64,000 nt of DNA from JAJKIV01 sp036741775 (GTDB lineage: Bacteria > Gemmatimonadota > Gemmatimonadetes > Gemmatimonadales > Gemmatimonadaceae): NCBI GenBank assembly GCA_036741775.1, contig DAINRQ010000002.1, positions 1 to 64,000 on the forward strand. Direction: 5' to 3'. Below the pieces are notes generated by a model, which was not told the origin of the DNA, made no database searches, and was given only the letters and a program-made list of their open reading frames with translations. Position numbers and translations under genes: made by a program. Of the stretch, positions 52,294 to 60,509 are shown piece after piece; the stretch's first letter is position 1, and each line of letters opens with the position of its first letter.

Positions 52294-53063
52294 TGACTCC
52301 CTGCCTCGTGTCGGATCCGATCGTAGGCATCGGTGCGCGCCCAGGCGAAGAGGACCACGAAAACCCATCTCAGGAACGTTCGAAGGTACCCGAACGGCCG
52401 GAGCTCCATTCGCCGGCTGGAGGTCCGTGCGGTGAGACTTCGATCATAGAGGAAGCGCTCACGGTGGTGCCGGTATGCCGCCCCGGTCAGCGGCCATTCC
52501 TCGGCGATCACGCGGGTCTCTTCGAAGGGACCGTAGCTCTCGAAGTGTGTACGGTCGCAGCTCATGAACGCGGGCATCGACTTGGCCCTCGCCAAGGGGA
52601 GGTGCCGCGCCAGCCCCCAGAAGGTCCACCACACCCAGGCACGGATCCCGGGCTCCCGCGAGACGAGACGATAAAGCACCAGGCACCTGCCCTCGGCCTC
52701 GTGGACCTCGAGGATGCGCTGGACGGCGTTCTCCGGAACAATGGTGTCCGCGTCGACGAAGCAGAGCACCCTCCCGCCGCTTGCCGCGGCGCCCGCGTTA
52801 CGGGCCGCGGCGCACGTCCCGCCCGCGCACGAGACCAACCGCACGCCGACGTCCGCTGTGAATCGTCCCACGATGGCCGCGGTGGCGTCCTCGCTTCCGT
52901 CATCTGCCACGACAACCTCGAACGACGTATCGGGGAGCCAGAGATCGCTCCGAGCGATGCCCGAAGCCCGAGCCACACTCGCAACAATGGCCTCCAGTGC
53001 CTCACCGATCAGTGCTTCCTCGTTATGCGCGGGGATCACGAACGAGAGACGCCGCTCAGTCAT
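52290..53063 (-). CDS. Family 2 glycosyltransferase
   Basis: A 257-residue GT-A enzyme. N-terminal LSFVIPAHNEEALIGEALEA, metal/nucleotide part VVVADDGSEDAT and CFVDADT (DxD) are all present. A hydrophobic C-terminal segment (LRTFLRWVFVVLFAWART) may hold it at the membrane. It overlaps the methyltransferase by 8 nt and the EamA-like gene by 4 nt. Transfer of a sugar to a membrane lipid, then flipping by the next protein, is the simplest reading of the operon (inference). Confidence 0.87.
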   Translation of the reverse strand: MTERRLSFVIPAHNEEALIGEALEAIVASVARASGIARSDLWLPDTSFEVVVADDGSEDATAAIVGRFTADVGVRLVSCAGGTCAAARNAGAAASGGRVLCFVDADTIVPENAVQRILEVHEAEGRCLVLYRLVSREPGIRAWVWWTFWGLARHLPLARAKSMPAFMSCDRTHFESYGPFEETRVIAEEWPLTGAAYRHHRERFLYDRSLTARTSSRRMELRPFGYLRTFLRWVFVVLFAWARTDAYDRIRHEAGSQ

Positions 53064-53673
53064 CGCGCTCGAGGATCAGCGTGGCGACGACGAGGGAACG
53101 GCCGGGTAGCACCGGTCGCTCCTGCTGGGACCGGATGCGGAGTCCGGCCGCCACCACGTCCCTGCGAAGTTCCTGAGCGGTGTAGAAGCGTCGAGTGCAC
53201 ATCGCGAACGCGGCCTCGTGCGAGATGTAGCCGACGAGCTTCGAGACGTGGAACGCAACGATCGTCCAGAGAAACTCGCGGACGCGAAGCCACGCGTAGC
53301 CGAGTCGATCCGAATGAAGGGACTGCACGAGGATGACCGGTCCCCGAGTGACGCGAGCCGCTTCGCTCAGGACAGTGGCGGGGTCGTCAGGATAGGCGAG
53401 CATGAAGATGAGAAGCGCGGCCGTGTACGTTCCCTCCGCGAAAGGCAGGACTCCGTCGGCGATGAGGACGGGGGGCCGTCCCACGACGTGGATATCGCTC
53501 ACGTCGGCGGTGACCACCTCGATCCCCAACTCCTGCTGCAACCGCGCCGACAGGTGGCCGGTCCCCGAGCCGAGGTCGAGCACGGGGCCGTCGGGTGGTA
53601 GCCAGGCGCTCAGCTGTTCCATCAGCTGACGGGCGCGCCGTTCCATGGCGGCGTCAAGCAGCGACTTCAGCAC
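53056..53673 (-). CDS. Class I SAM-dependent methyltransferase
   Basis: A 205-residue protein from GTG 53673 (GAGG upstream; 20-nt overlap with the deacetylase gene; ATG 53646 is an alternative). Motif I is VLDLGSGTGHLSARL, motif II VVTADVSD, and the motif III/IV region GVLPFAEGTYTAALLIFML. A short helix pair (AWLRVREFLWTIVAFHVSKLVGY) may cap the substrate. Methylation of the lipid or sugar made by this operon is inference. Confidence 0.85.
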   Translation of the reverse strand: MLKSLLDAAMERRARQLMEQLSAWLPPDGPVLDLGSGTGHLSARLQQELGIEVVTADVSDIHVVGRPPVLIADGVLPFAEGTYTAALLIFMLAYPDDPATVLSEAARVTRGPVILVQSLHSDRLGYAWLRVREFLWTIVAFHVSKLVGYISHEAAFAMCTRRFYTAQELRRDVVAAGLRIRSQQERPVLPGRSLVVATLILERDD

Positions 53674-54370
53674 CTGTCGCCTCGAGCAACCCCGATACCG
53701 TCGTCGGTTCGTATCCCTTCTCGAGGAGCTCCTGAGTGAGTCGAAGGATCGTCGGCCAGAAACCGCGCTGCAGATCTCTGGGGTGAATCGCGAGCACCGG
53801 GACTCGATGCAATGAGTGCAGCAGCCGCCCGACACCGTTGCCGACGTGTCCGAGCCAATCCCAACGACCACAGTCCCAGGTCCATGTTGCTAGGGGCACG
53901 CGTCGGCCTGTCCGTGACTCGAGGGAGAAGAAGCCCAGGACGTGCTCCAGCCCCAGGCCGACGTGACTCGTCAGGCGCACGTGTCCTCGCTGCCAGCCCG
54001 GCGCGAGGAAGCCCCGCGCCGGCTTCCCGAAGACTTCTGCGAAGACGCGCTGTCCACGCTCGAGGGTGCGTCGCGTGTCCTGCGCGTTCAGGCCGTTCAT
54101 CTCATCGCATCGGTCGGCGAACAACGCGATCGGTCCCACGCCGCGTCGGCGCTGGTGGGAGTAGCCGTGAAGGAGCAGCTCCTCGGCGCCGTCCTGGATC
54201 AGTCGACAGTAGTCCGGGTGCGACGCGAGCGGCCACTCGCCATACCAGTTGGGGACGACGCCGAACGAGAGACGACGCGCGAGGAAAGGGGCGAGGTCCC
54301 GGATCATCACTCGGGTCTCGCGGGCGTAGGCCGGCGTGGCGTCGTGGATACATACGAGGAACGACCGCAT
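53654..54370 (-). CDS. DUF2334-like polysaccharide deacetylase
   Basis: About 238 residues from ATG 54370 (GTG at 54385 also possible). The deacetylase pattern includes HDATPAY near the start (metal Asp in HD), LLLHGYSHQRR (HxxxH-like metal ligands), ARGFLAPGWQ, and LAIHPRDL near the end. This is the DUF2334 branch, often found with polyprenyl-sugar genes. It heads the five-gene operon, with a good promoter just upstream. Confidence 0.83.
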   Translation of the reverse strand: MRSFLVCIHDATPAYARETRVMIRDLAPFLARRLSFGVVPNWYGEWPLASHPDYCRLIQDGAEELLLHGYSHQRRRGVGPIALFADRCDEMNGLNAQDTRRTLERGQRVFAEVFGKPARGFLAPGWQRGHVRLTSHVGLGLEHVLGFFSLESRTGRRVPLATWTWDCGRWDWLGHVGNGVGRLLHSLHRVPVLAIHPRDLQRGFWPTILRLTQELLEKGYEPTTVSGLLEATGAEVAA

Positions 54371-54394
54371 GGCTGGGCGACGCACGGGTGAGGT

Positions 54395-54423
54395 ATACTA
54401 TGCCAAGTACTCTACACAGTAAA
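54395..54423 (-). promoter_or_regulatory. Promoter of the deacetylase-to-kinase operon
   Basis: On the minus strand -35 TTTACT (54418-54423), 17-nt spacer and -10 TAGTAT (54395-54400). It is in a sharply AT-rich pocket. The start of transcription would be near 54388, so the leader is very short for ATG 54370 and almost absent for GTG 54385. Confidence 0.55.
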
Positions 54424-54580
54424 GCTAGACCGCGGTTCAGCGCAAGCGTGCGTTCCACCCGTCGGTCCGTGGCCGTCGGTCATCCGCTTCATTCATCACA
54501 TCGGCGCTCCGGACCTTGTGCCGAGACTGCCCGGCGCAGAAGGTCGAGCGTTCTCCGACCTCCACCGACTGGTGTCTCAC

Positions 54581-55774
54581 ATGAAGCGATTCATCCTCGC
54601 AGGTCTCGCACTCGCGGCCTGCGGCCCCAGCCAGCCGCCAGAGCAATACGGGTTCGTGGCGCAACTCGGGCGCGACACCGTATCCGTCGAGCGTGTGACC
54701 CGTCGCGGGAATACGCTGACGAGCGATGCCGTCGACCGGTTCCCACGGGTTCGGCAACGCCACACGGAGATCGAGCTCCGCCCCGATGGCGGCATCCGGC
54801 GGCTCGTGATGGACATCGTCACCCCCAGCGAGTCCGCCGACCAGCGCGAGCGGCGCGTCACCGTCGATGTGACGGACGATTCGGTGCACATCGTCAAGCG
54901 CGACCGAACGGGCACGCTACGGCGCGACTTCGCCACCGCGGGTAGCATCGCCATGGCGCATCTGCCGCAGATGTACAGTCTCTACGAGCTGTACTTCGCC
55001 GCGGCGTTAGGGCGTCTCGCGTCGGACTCGCAGGCCGGCGACACGGTGACACTGCGCCAGTTCTACATCGATCGCGAGTTCGATCGCTTTCCGTTGCACA
55101 GAGGCCGGGTGCGGCGCCTGCCGGAAGGCAAGGCGGAGATCGCGCACGACTGGCTGGCCGGTATCGGCGAAGCGACGCTCGATTCGAATCATCGCCTGCT
55201 GCGCTACTCGGGGGCGCGCTCCACGTACAAGGTGGATGTCGTCCGCCTCGCGGATCCGCCTGACGTGGAGGCGATCGGACAGCAATTCGCCGCGCTCGAG
55301 ACGCGGCACGGTGGCGTCAGGCAGTTGAGCGTGAGAGACACCACACGCGCCACGATCGGCGCCGCGACGTTCGCCGTCGACTACGGCCGCCCGCTCGCGC
55401 GCGGACGCGACCTGCTGGGCGACGTCGTCCCCTACGACCGCGTGTGGCGGACCGGCGCGAATGCGGCGACGCAGTTCACGACGTCGGCGAACATCACGGT
55501 GGCCGGCATCCGCCTGCCTCCGGGGACGTACACGCTCTGGACGATTCCGCGCCCCGACAAGCCCACCTTGATCGTGAACACCCAAACCGGCCAGTGGGGC
55601 ACGGGCTACGACGCCGGACGTGACCTCGGCAGGGCACCCATGACGACCGAGTCACTCGCGTCGCCCGTCGAGCAGTTCACGATCTCGATCGTCGGCACAA
55701 ACGCTCGTCGTGGCACGCTGGCAATGGAGTGGGGACCGTTCCGGTGGACGGCGCCGATCGTGGTACTCGACTGA
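54581..55774 (+). CDS. DUF2911-containing lipoprotein
   Basis: A 397-residue protein from ATG 54581. The signal ends in a lipobox LAAC (Cys14). The C-terminal 150 residues match DUF2911: VDYGRPLARGRDLLGDVVPY, DRVWRTGANAATQFTTSANI, LPPGTYTLWTIP, IVNTQTGQWGTGYD. The N-terminal 230 residues are an unassigned beta-rich part with repeats of strands, perhaps a phytase-like or lipocalin-like fold. It is divergent from the operon at 54.4 kb. Confidence 0.85.
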   Translation: MKRFILAGLALAACGPSQPPEQYGFVAQLGRDTVSVERVTRRGNTLTSDAVDRFPRVRQRHTEIELRPDGGIRRLVMDIVTPSESADQRERRVTVDVTDDSVHIVKRDRTGTLRRDFATAGSIAMAHLPQMYSLYELYFAAALGRLASDSQAGDTVTLRQFYIDREFDRFPLHRGRVRRLPEGKAEIAHDWLAGIGEATLDSNHRLLRYSGARSTYKVDVVRLADPPDVEAIGQQFAALETRHGGVRQLSVRDTTRATIGAATFAVDYGRPLARGRDLLGDVVPYDRVWRTGANAATQFTTSANITVAGIRLPPGTYTLWTIPRPDKPTLIVNTQTGQWGTGYDAGRDLGRAPMTTESLASPVEQFTISIVGTNARRGTLAMEWGPFRWTAPIVVLD

Positions 55775-55796
55775 TCGGAGGCCGGAGCAAACCACC

Positions 55797-56696
55797 TTAT
55801 CGTGATACGGGCAGAGCTTCCGCCAAGGCCGCAGCGAAGGTCCGCAGGGTCGAGCCGTCGCTTTCCCCGTGGTCGGGGTTCAACTCCGAAACAGTCAGCG
55901 CCGTCCAGTTCGGCGCGCGCAACAGGGGACGCAGCGACGCCGTGAGCTGATCGAACTTCAGCCCTACGTTACGGCGAGTGTTTTCCGCGAGCGGCATGTC
56001 GACGTAATCGAGCACGTCGACATCCAGGTGTACGAGCAACCGGTCGAACTGCCGCGCCCAGCCACGCACCACCCCCTCCGCGGCACCCGTTGGGTCGGCG
56101 GCAACGTCCGCGAGCCGAACTTCAGCAATGCCGAGCTCGTCAATGATCTGGCGCTCGAACGGCTCGACGTTGTCGTGTGCGAAGAAAAGCACTTGCTCCG
56201 GGCGCAGCATCGGGACGCGCGGACCCACGGCGGCGAGCTCCGGCACCGTGCCTGCGATGCCCAGCATGTGCGCGACTCCCATCCAGTCCAGGGCGCCGTC
56301 CTGGGTGCTCTGAGGTGTATTGAGGTCGGTATCGAGGTCGATGTAGACGACACCTACGCTTTGCGTCTCTCGAAGCGCGCCGGATACCGTCCCGAGTTCG
56401 ACCGTACAGTCGCCTCCTATGACGAGCACGGCCGCCTCGGCAGCTAGGGCGGAAGCGACACGCTCGGCAGTGGCCCTCGCAACCCTCGCTGCCGCGCTCG
56501 CGTTCATGGCGCGCGGGTTCTCCCTGTCCGCACGCCAACGGAAGCCGAGAACGTCTCCATGGTCGTCAACCGTGATGCCGCGCTCGGTCAACAACCCCAC
56601 CAGGCCAGTGGCGCGGAGAGCAGTCGGCGCCTTCTCCTGGCCAGGTGCATATGCTCCGGCGCTGCTTGGCGCGCCGATGATGGCCAGACGCTTCAC
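55797..56696 (-). CDS. Arginase/agmatinase-like protein with altered metal ligands
   Basis: A 299-residue ureohydrolase-fold protein. Family blocks are clear: VLVIGGDCTVELGT (usually GGDHS), VYIDLDTDLNTP (usually DAHxD) and VHLDVDVLDYVDMP (DxD). So His is replaced by Cys97 in block 1 and by Asp122 in block 2, while the Asp ligands (96, 120, 124 and the pair near 223) remain. A C-terminal Glu (ELNPDHGESDG) fits block 4. It may still bind metal but is unlikely to be a standard arginase. Stands alone on the minus strand. Confidence 0.83.
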   Translation of the reverse strand: MKRLAIIGAPSSAGAYAPGQEKAPTALRATGLVGLLTERGITVDDHGDVLGFRWRADRENPRAMNASAAARVARATAERVASALAAEAAVLVIGGDCTVELGTVSGALRETQSVGVVYIDLDTDLNTPQSTQDGALDWMGVAHMLGIAGTVPELAAVGPRVPMLRPEQVLFFAHDNVEPFERQIIDELGIAEVRLADVAADPTGAAEGVVRGWARQFDRLLVHLDVDVLDYVDMPLAENTRRNVGLKFDQLTASLRPLLRAPNWTALTVSELNPDHGESDGSTLRTFAAALAEALPVSR

Positions 56697-56721
56697 CGCC
56701 GCTGATGCCTAACGCCTAACC

Positions 56722-57162
56722 TCAGGGCCCCGAGAGCCCGATCGGCACACCACCCGGCGCGCGCACGATCGCGATGGTGACACCCTCCATTACGCGCGTG
56801 GGCGCAAGCATCTCCTCGGCACCCTCGGCAAGCGCCTTCTCGTACGCCGCATGGGCGTCCTCGACGTGCACGTACGGGATCGAGCCCGGCACCTCGGGCG
56901 GGTTGACCGCACGCACCGCCCCACCGCCCTTCTCGGAGTAGGTGAACATGTGAACCCGTCCGCCGTCCGGAGCCGGGAAGTCCATGGTGAACGTCCAGCC
57001 GAGGACTGTCGCGCACCATGCCTTCGTGGCTGCTGGATCGTTGCTCGCCAGGTCGGTGTGGGTGATCCACCCGTAGAGGTCCCGCGTGAACTCGTGGCGG
57101 GGCGGCGACTCGGTCTCGCCGGAGTCGTCAGGTGAGGGTGACGTATGCCGGGTGTCAGCCAT
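56722..57162 (-). CDS. VOC-superfamily protein
   Basis: A 146-residue protein. Pattern WITHTDLASNDPAATKAWCA, VLGWTFTMDF, HVEDAHAAYEKALAEGAEEM and IAIVRAPGGVPIGLSGP is that of single-domain glyoxalase/bleomycin-resistance proteins. The first about 25 residues are charged and disordered; a later start is possible. The spacer after its stop has CGTTAGG together with a second GGTTAGG copy in tandem (56708-56721). Confidence 0.83.
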   Translation of the reverse strand: MADTRHTSPSPDDSGETESPPRHEFTRDLYGWITHTDLASNDPAATKAWCATVLGWTFTMDFPAPDGGRVHMFTYSEKGGGAVRAVNPPEVPGSIPYVHVEDAHAAYEKALAEGAEEMLAPTRVMEGVTIAIVRAPGGVPIGLSGP

Positions 57163-57306
57163 ATCGCTCGGACTCGGGATGGGTGCTACGCGAACCTAAC
57201 AAGGAGGCCCGGACGCTGTCCAACCCCGGAACGGTTCAGCTCCCTTTTGACTCCAGACTGAGGATCTCACTTGCGCGCCTGCGAGATCTTCGACACAGTA
57301 GTTGAT

Positions 57307-57636
57307 ATGACTCCTCGCGCCCTCGGCGAATTCGAGCTCGCCGTTCTCGTTTGCGTCGGCGTCCTCGGCGACGACGCGTACGGCGTCGCCGTACGCGGGG
57401 CTGTGTCGAAGCGGCTCGGCCGCGAATGCGCCATCGGAGCGGTATACACCACGCTGCAGCGCCTGGAGAACAAGGGGTTCGTCAGGTCCTGGACGTCCGA
57501 CCCCACTCCCGTGCGCGGCGGACGCGCGAAGCGCTGCTTCGCGTTGACCGCCGCTGGCCAGCGCGTCATTCGCCAGGCGCAGGCGAGAGCGCAACGGCTG
57601 TGGAGCGGATCCGGACTGAGGTTGTCCGACACGTGA
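57307..57636 (+). CDS. PadR-family transcriptional regulator
   Basis: A 109-residue protein from ATG 57307. Pattern GEFELAVLVCVGVLGDDAYG, VYTTLQRLENKGFVRSWTS and RGGRAKRCFALTAAGQRVI is PadR. Its stop overlaps the start of the membrane protein by 4 nt (GTGA), the same coupling seen for the permease genes in this window. Confidence 0.9.
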   Translation: MTPRALGEFELAVLVCVGVLGDDAYGVAVRGAVSKRLGRECAIGAVYTTLQRLENKGFVRSWTSDPTPVRGGRAKRCFALTAAGQRVIRQAQARAQRLWSGSGLRLSDT

Positions 57637-58208
57637 CCCTCGCACTCATCGAGACCGTGCTCGCCGGCCTCAACGTGGACCGCGCCCTTCGCGACGCGAT
57701 CACGGGCGACCTGATCGAAGAGCGCGCCGCGCTGGCGGCAGCCCATGGCGACCGGTTCGCCGATCGGTGGATGCGGCAGCAAATCCTGTGGTCAGTGCCC
57801 TCGTTCGTGCTGGGGGCGGTTCGGAACGGAGGAGTGCGGCTGATGGCCGCTACTGTTGGAGCGGCGTGCGCGGCATTGCTGGCAGTCGGCGCGTGGATCG
57901 GCGTGTCGGCGGCCGTGGTGTCGTCGCTGGTCTCGCCGGAAGCGATAGGGCGTTTGATGATGTTCGCTCTCGTGATCGATCTCGCTTACGGCGCCGCGGG
58001 CGGCTATCTGGCGGCACGTCTTGGACGGGCGGCGCCGCTCGGCGCGGCGTTCGTCCTTGGCGTCCTTGGCGTCCTGCTCACCGCCATATCGGGCGGAGAT
58101 ACGCAAAGTTGGTATCGCCCGGCGCTCCAGATCCTGCTCATCCCCGCGGCGGTGAGCGGAGGATGGCTGCGGGCGCGTCATCTGGCCCGACGCGGGCACT
58201 CGGCGTAA
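57633..58208 (+). CDS. Membrane protein coupled to PadR, permease-prefix-like start
   Basis: A 191-residue protein from GTG 57633. The N-terminal 60 residues (LNVDRALRDAITGDLIEERAAL, DRWMRQQILWSVPS) resemble the permease prefix region. Four membrane helices follow (AACAALLAVGAWIGVSAAVV, LMMFALVIDLAYGAAGGYLA, LGAAFVLGVLGVLLTA, LQILLIPAAVSGGWL). No FtsX or MacB part is present. It looks like a reduced relative of the permeases kept in a PadR unit. A hairpin follows its stop. Confidence 0.75.
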   Translation: MTLALIETVLAGLNVDRALRDAITGDLIEERAALAAAHGDRFADRWMRQQILWSVPSFVLGAVRNGGVRLMAATVGAACAALLAVGAWIGVSAAVVSSLVSPEAIGRLMMFALVIDLAYGAAGGYLAARLGRAAPLGAAFVLGVLGVLLTAISGGDTQSWYRPALQILLIPAAVSGGWLRARHLARRGHSA

Positions 58209-58214
58209 CCGAGA

Positions 58215-58239
58215 CCGCGCCGCGCCGATCGCGGCGCGG
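58215..58239 (+). terminator. GC-rich hairpin after the PadR/membrane protein unit
   Basis: CCGCGCCGCG (58215-58224), 5-nt loop, CGCGGCGCGG (58230-58239). It starts 7 bp after the stop, with CATTTCC just beyond and no long T tract. A probable transcription end. Confidence 0.55.
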
Positions 58240-58366
58240 CAGACCATTTCCCTACCCCTTCTGAGGGAGAATGGCTCTTGTGCTTATTTCTCCTACATAG
58301 TGGTATATATCAGCGCAAGTCGCCACGTCACAAGGCGCACGGTTGCCTCCATTCCGGGATTCGTCG

Positions 58367-59359
58367 ATGACTCACTTGACACCTGCTCTCGTTCGCCGGC
58401 TTCGCGTCGCGATGCTCGCTACGGTCGTCGGGATCGCTGCCGGACCGACCGGTGCCGTCAGTGCCGGCGCCCAACAGCCCCACGCGCCGGGGATGTGGTC
58501 GTGGATCGACCAGTACTACGCCGACTACACCGCGATGAGTGCCGCCCCGACCGGTCCGGCGATGGACAGGTGGCTCGCGCACTACGCGCCGTATGCATTT
58601 TTCGAGGACCCCACCGCGGGGCTCAGCGGCATCGGCCACGACCGGATTCGGAAACCATACGTGGAGGCGTTCACCGGACCTCTCGGTCCCGTGCACTGGA
58701 CGATTCTCCGTCGCGTGACCACCGGTGAATGGACTGCCGTCGAAGGATGGGTAGACGGGACGCAGACAGGTAAACCGGTGCGCGCCCGATTCACGACGTG
58801 GCTCAAGATCCATGATGGGAAGATCGTCCATCAGATCGATTACCTCGACTACGCAACCATCAGGCGGCAAGTCGCCGGGGAGGAGGTCGTGCCGCGCGAC
58901 GGGGGCGAACCTCCGGCGACGCCGACGCGCGGGCGCCGCGATGCCGATCGCGCACTGCGGCTCACCGACGAGTTCTACCGCCGGTACGAATCGCTGCCCG
59001 TTGTGACGTCGCCGGCCGCCGGCCTCGCGCGATTCGTCGAGCTGTTGACCGAAGACTTCAGGCTCGAGGATCCCACTGGCCGGTTGTCCTACAGCCCGCG
59101 GGCGACAACGCACGCGGCACTACGAGAGGCGCTCGCGACGGGTAACCAGGGGCCCATTCACTGGGAGATCGATCGCAACATCACGGACGGTGAGTGGGTC
59201 GCGCTCGAAGGATCATTGCGCGGAGTCTACAAGGGCCATCCGTTCGCAACGCGGTTCGCGACGTGGCTACAGGTGCGCGGAGACAGGATCGCGCGGCAGA
59301 TCGACTACGTCGATTACGCCACGTTCCGACGAATGACGTCGCCGCCGAAAGCGCCCTGA
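58367..59359 (+). CDS. Exported protein with two tandem SnoaL-like domains
   Basis: A 330-residue protein from ATG 58367 (ATG 58343 also open) with a signal peptide (residues 1-35). Two NTF2/SnoaL-like halves are clearly duplicated: the first has GPVHWTILRRVTTGEWTAVEG and IVHQIDYLDYATIRR, the second GPIHWEIDRNITDGEWVALEG and IARQIDYVDYATFRR. Such domains bind or isomerise small molecules, or act as non-enzymatic pockets. AT-rich DNA with a possible -10 TATATA (58305-58310) lies about 60 bp upstream. Confidence 0.85.
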   Translation: MTHLTPALVRRLRVAMLATVVGIAAGPTGAVSAGAQQPHAPGMWSWIDQYYADYTAMSAAPTGPAMDRWLAHYAPYAFFEDPTAGLSGIGHDRIRKPYVEAFTGPLGPVHWTILRRVTTGEWTAVEGWVDGTQTGKPVRARFTTWLKIHDGKIVHQIDYLDYATIRRQVAGEEVVPRDGGEPPATPTRGRRDADRALRLTDEFYRRYESLPVVTSPAAGLARFVELLTEDFRLEDPTGRLSYSPRATTHAALREALATGNQGPIHWEIDRNITDGEWVALEGSLRGVYKGHPFATRFATWLQVRGDRIARQIDYVDYATFRRMTSPPKAP

Positions 59360-59412
59360 GCGGCGGAGTACGCATGGCGCACCGCACCGTCACGAGTTGA
59401 AGGAGTGACTCA

Positions 59413-60447
59413 ATGAAGACTGGTCGCAGTCGACTACACTTTCTGTTCGCCGGTTTGGGGGCGCTGGTCGTCGTCTGGACCGCGTACAAGGTGACGACGA
59501 TGCGCCTGACGGCCCGTCTATCGACGGTGGATACCGGCTGCGGATCCGACGCGAACACGGTCGCCGAGTTGGGCCAGTTCAGACGTGATGCGGCGCCGAT
59601 TCGCTGCGAGCCCTGGGACGTCGGGACCGGTGTCACCGGGTATGTGTGGCGCGCGCCGGCTCCGAGAGCGGCACTGCTGGTCGAGCACGGGTGGGGCGAC
59701 TACACCCAGCGGTACGTGAAACAGTTCGGTCAGCTCATCCCGCAGCTGCTCCAGCGCGGAATCAGCGTGTACGCCATCGACATGTGGGGGAATGGCCGCT
59801 CCCCTGGAGCACGCGGCGCGACCGACCTGCGCGAGACCGTCACCGATCATCTCGCTGCGCGGCGGAAGTTGCGGGAGCAACCGCTACCGGTGTTCGTGCT
59901 CGGGCACTCCGTTGGCGGGCTCGTAACGGTCACAAGCACTCTGCGCGATCAGAGCGGTGTGCGCGGCATGGTCCTCATTGCCCCGACACTGGATTGGAAG
60001 GTCAGTGGCCTCATGCGCGCCGTTGCCCGAGTGGGAGGCTTTCTCTTGCCGACATTCTCCGTGCCGGTCCCGCCCGGCAATCCGACCGACCAGAGCCGCG
60101 ACATGCAGTTCAACGAGCGACTGGCGAAAGATCCGCTCTATCACCTGAGCAGCATATCGTGGGTGACTGCTGCGACCGGATCAGCGACAGCGCACGCGAA
60201 CTGGAATCAGTACCAGCGCATCACCGTGCCCGTCCTGGTGGTAAACGGCACTGGCGACCCGGTGGTGGACGCGAGCAGCAGCCGAGCGTTCATCGAGACA
60301 GTAGGATCACAGGACAAGACACTCAGTCTCATCGAAGGAGGGCGACACTCCTTGCTGGATGACCCACCGAGCAACGACGAGGCACTTCGAGTGATCCTGG
60401 ACTGGCTGGAGCGCCATCTGCGTACGAACAACGAGGTCAAACCGTAG
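59413..60447 (+). CDS. Alpha/beta hydrolase, monoacylglycerol lipase-like
   Basis: A 344-residue protein with an N-terminal membrane anchor (residues 9-27, HFLFAGLGALVVVWTAYKV). Oxyanion part EHGWGDY (91-97), nucleophile elbow GHSVGG with Ser166, and the acid/base regions NGTGDPVVD and EGGRHSLLDD near the C-terminus complete the Ser-Asp-His set. The order GWGDYTQRY, DMWGNGRSPG fits monoacylglycerol lipase/lysophospholipase-type enzymes. It is 53 nt after the SnoaL gene and probably shares its transcript. Confidence 0.87.
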   Translation: MKTGRSRLHFLFAGLGALVVVWTAYKVTTMRLTARLSTVDTGCGSDANTVAELGQFRRDAAPIRCEPWDVGTGVTGYVWRAPAPRAALLVEHGWGDYTQRYVKQFGQLIPQLLQRGISVYAIDMWGNGRSPGARGATDLRETVTDHLAARRKLREQPLPVFVLGHSVGGLVTVTSTLRDQSGVRGMVLIAPTLDWKVSGLMRAVARVGGFLLPTFSVPVPPGNPTDQSRDMQFNERLAKDPLYHLSSISWVTAATGSATAHANWNQYQRITVPVLVVNGTGDPVVDASSSRAFIETVGSQDKTLSLIEGGRHSLLDDPPSNDEALRVILDWLERHLRTNNEVKP

Positions 60448-60509
60448 CCCGAATCAACGACAGAACCCATTGGGTGCAGCCTAACGGGTTGGAGTCTTCT
60501 CGGATTTCG

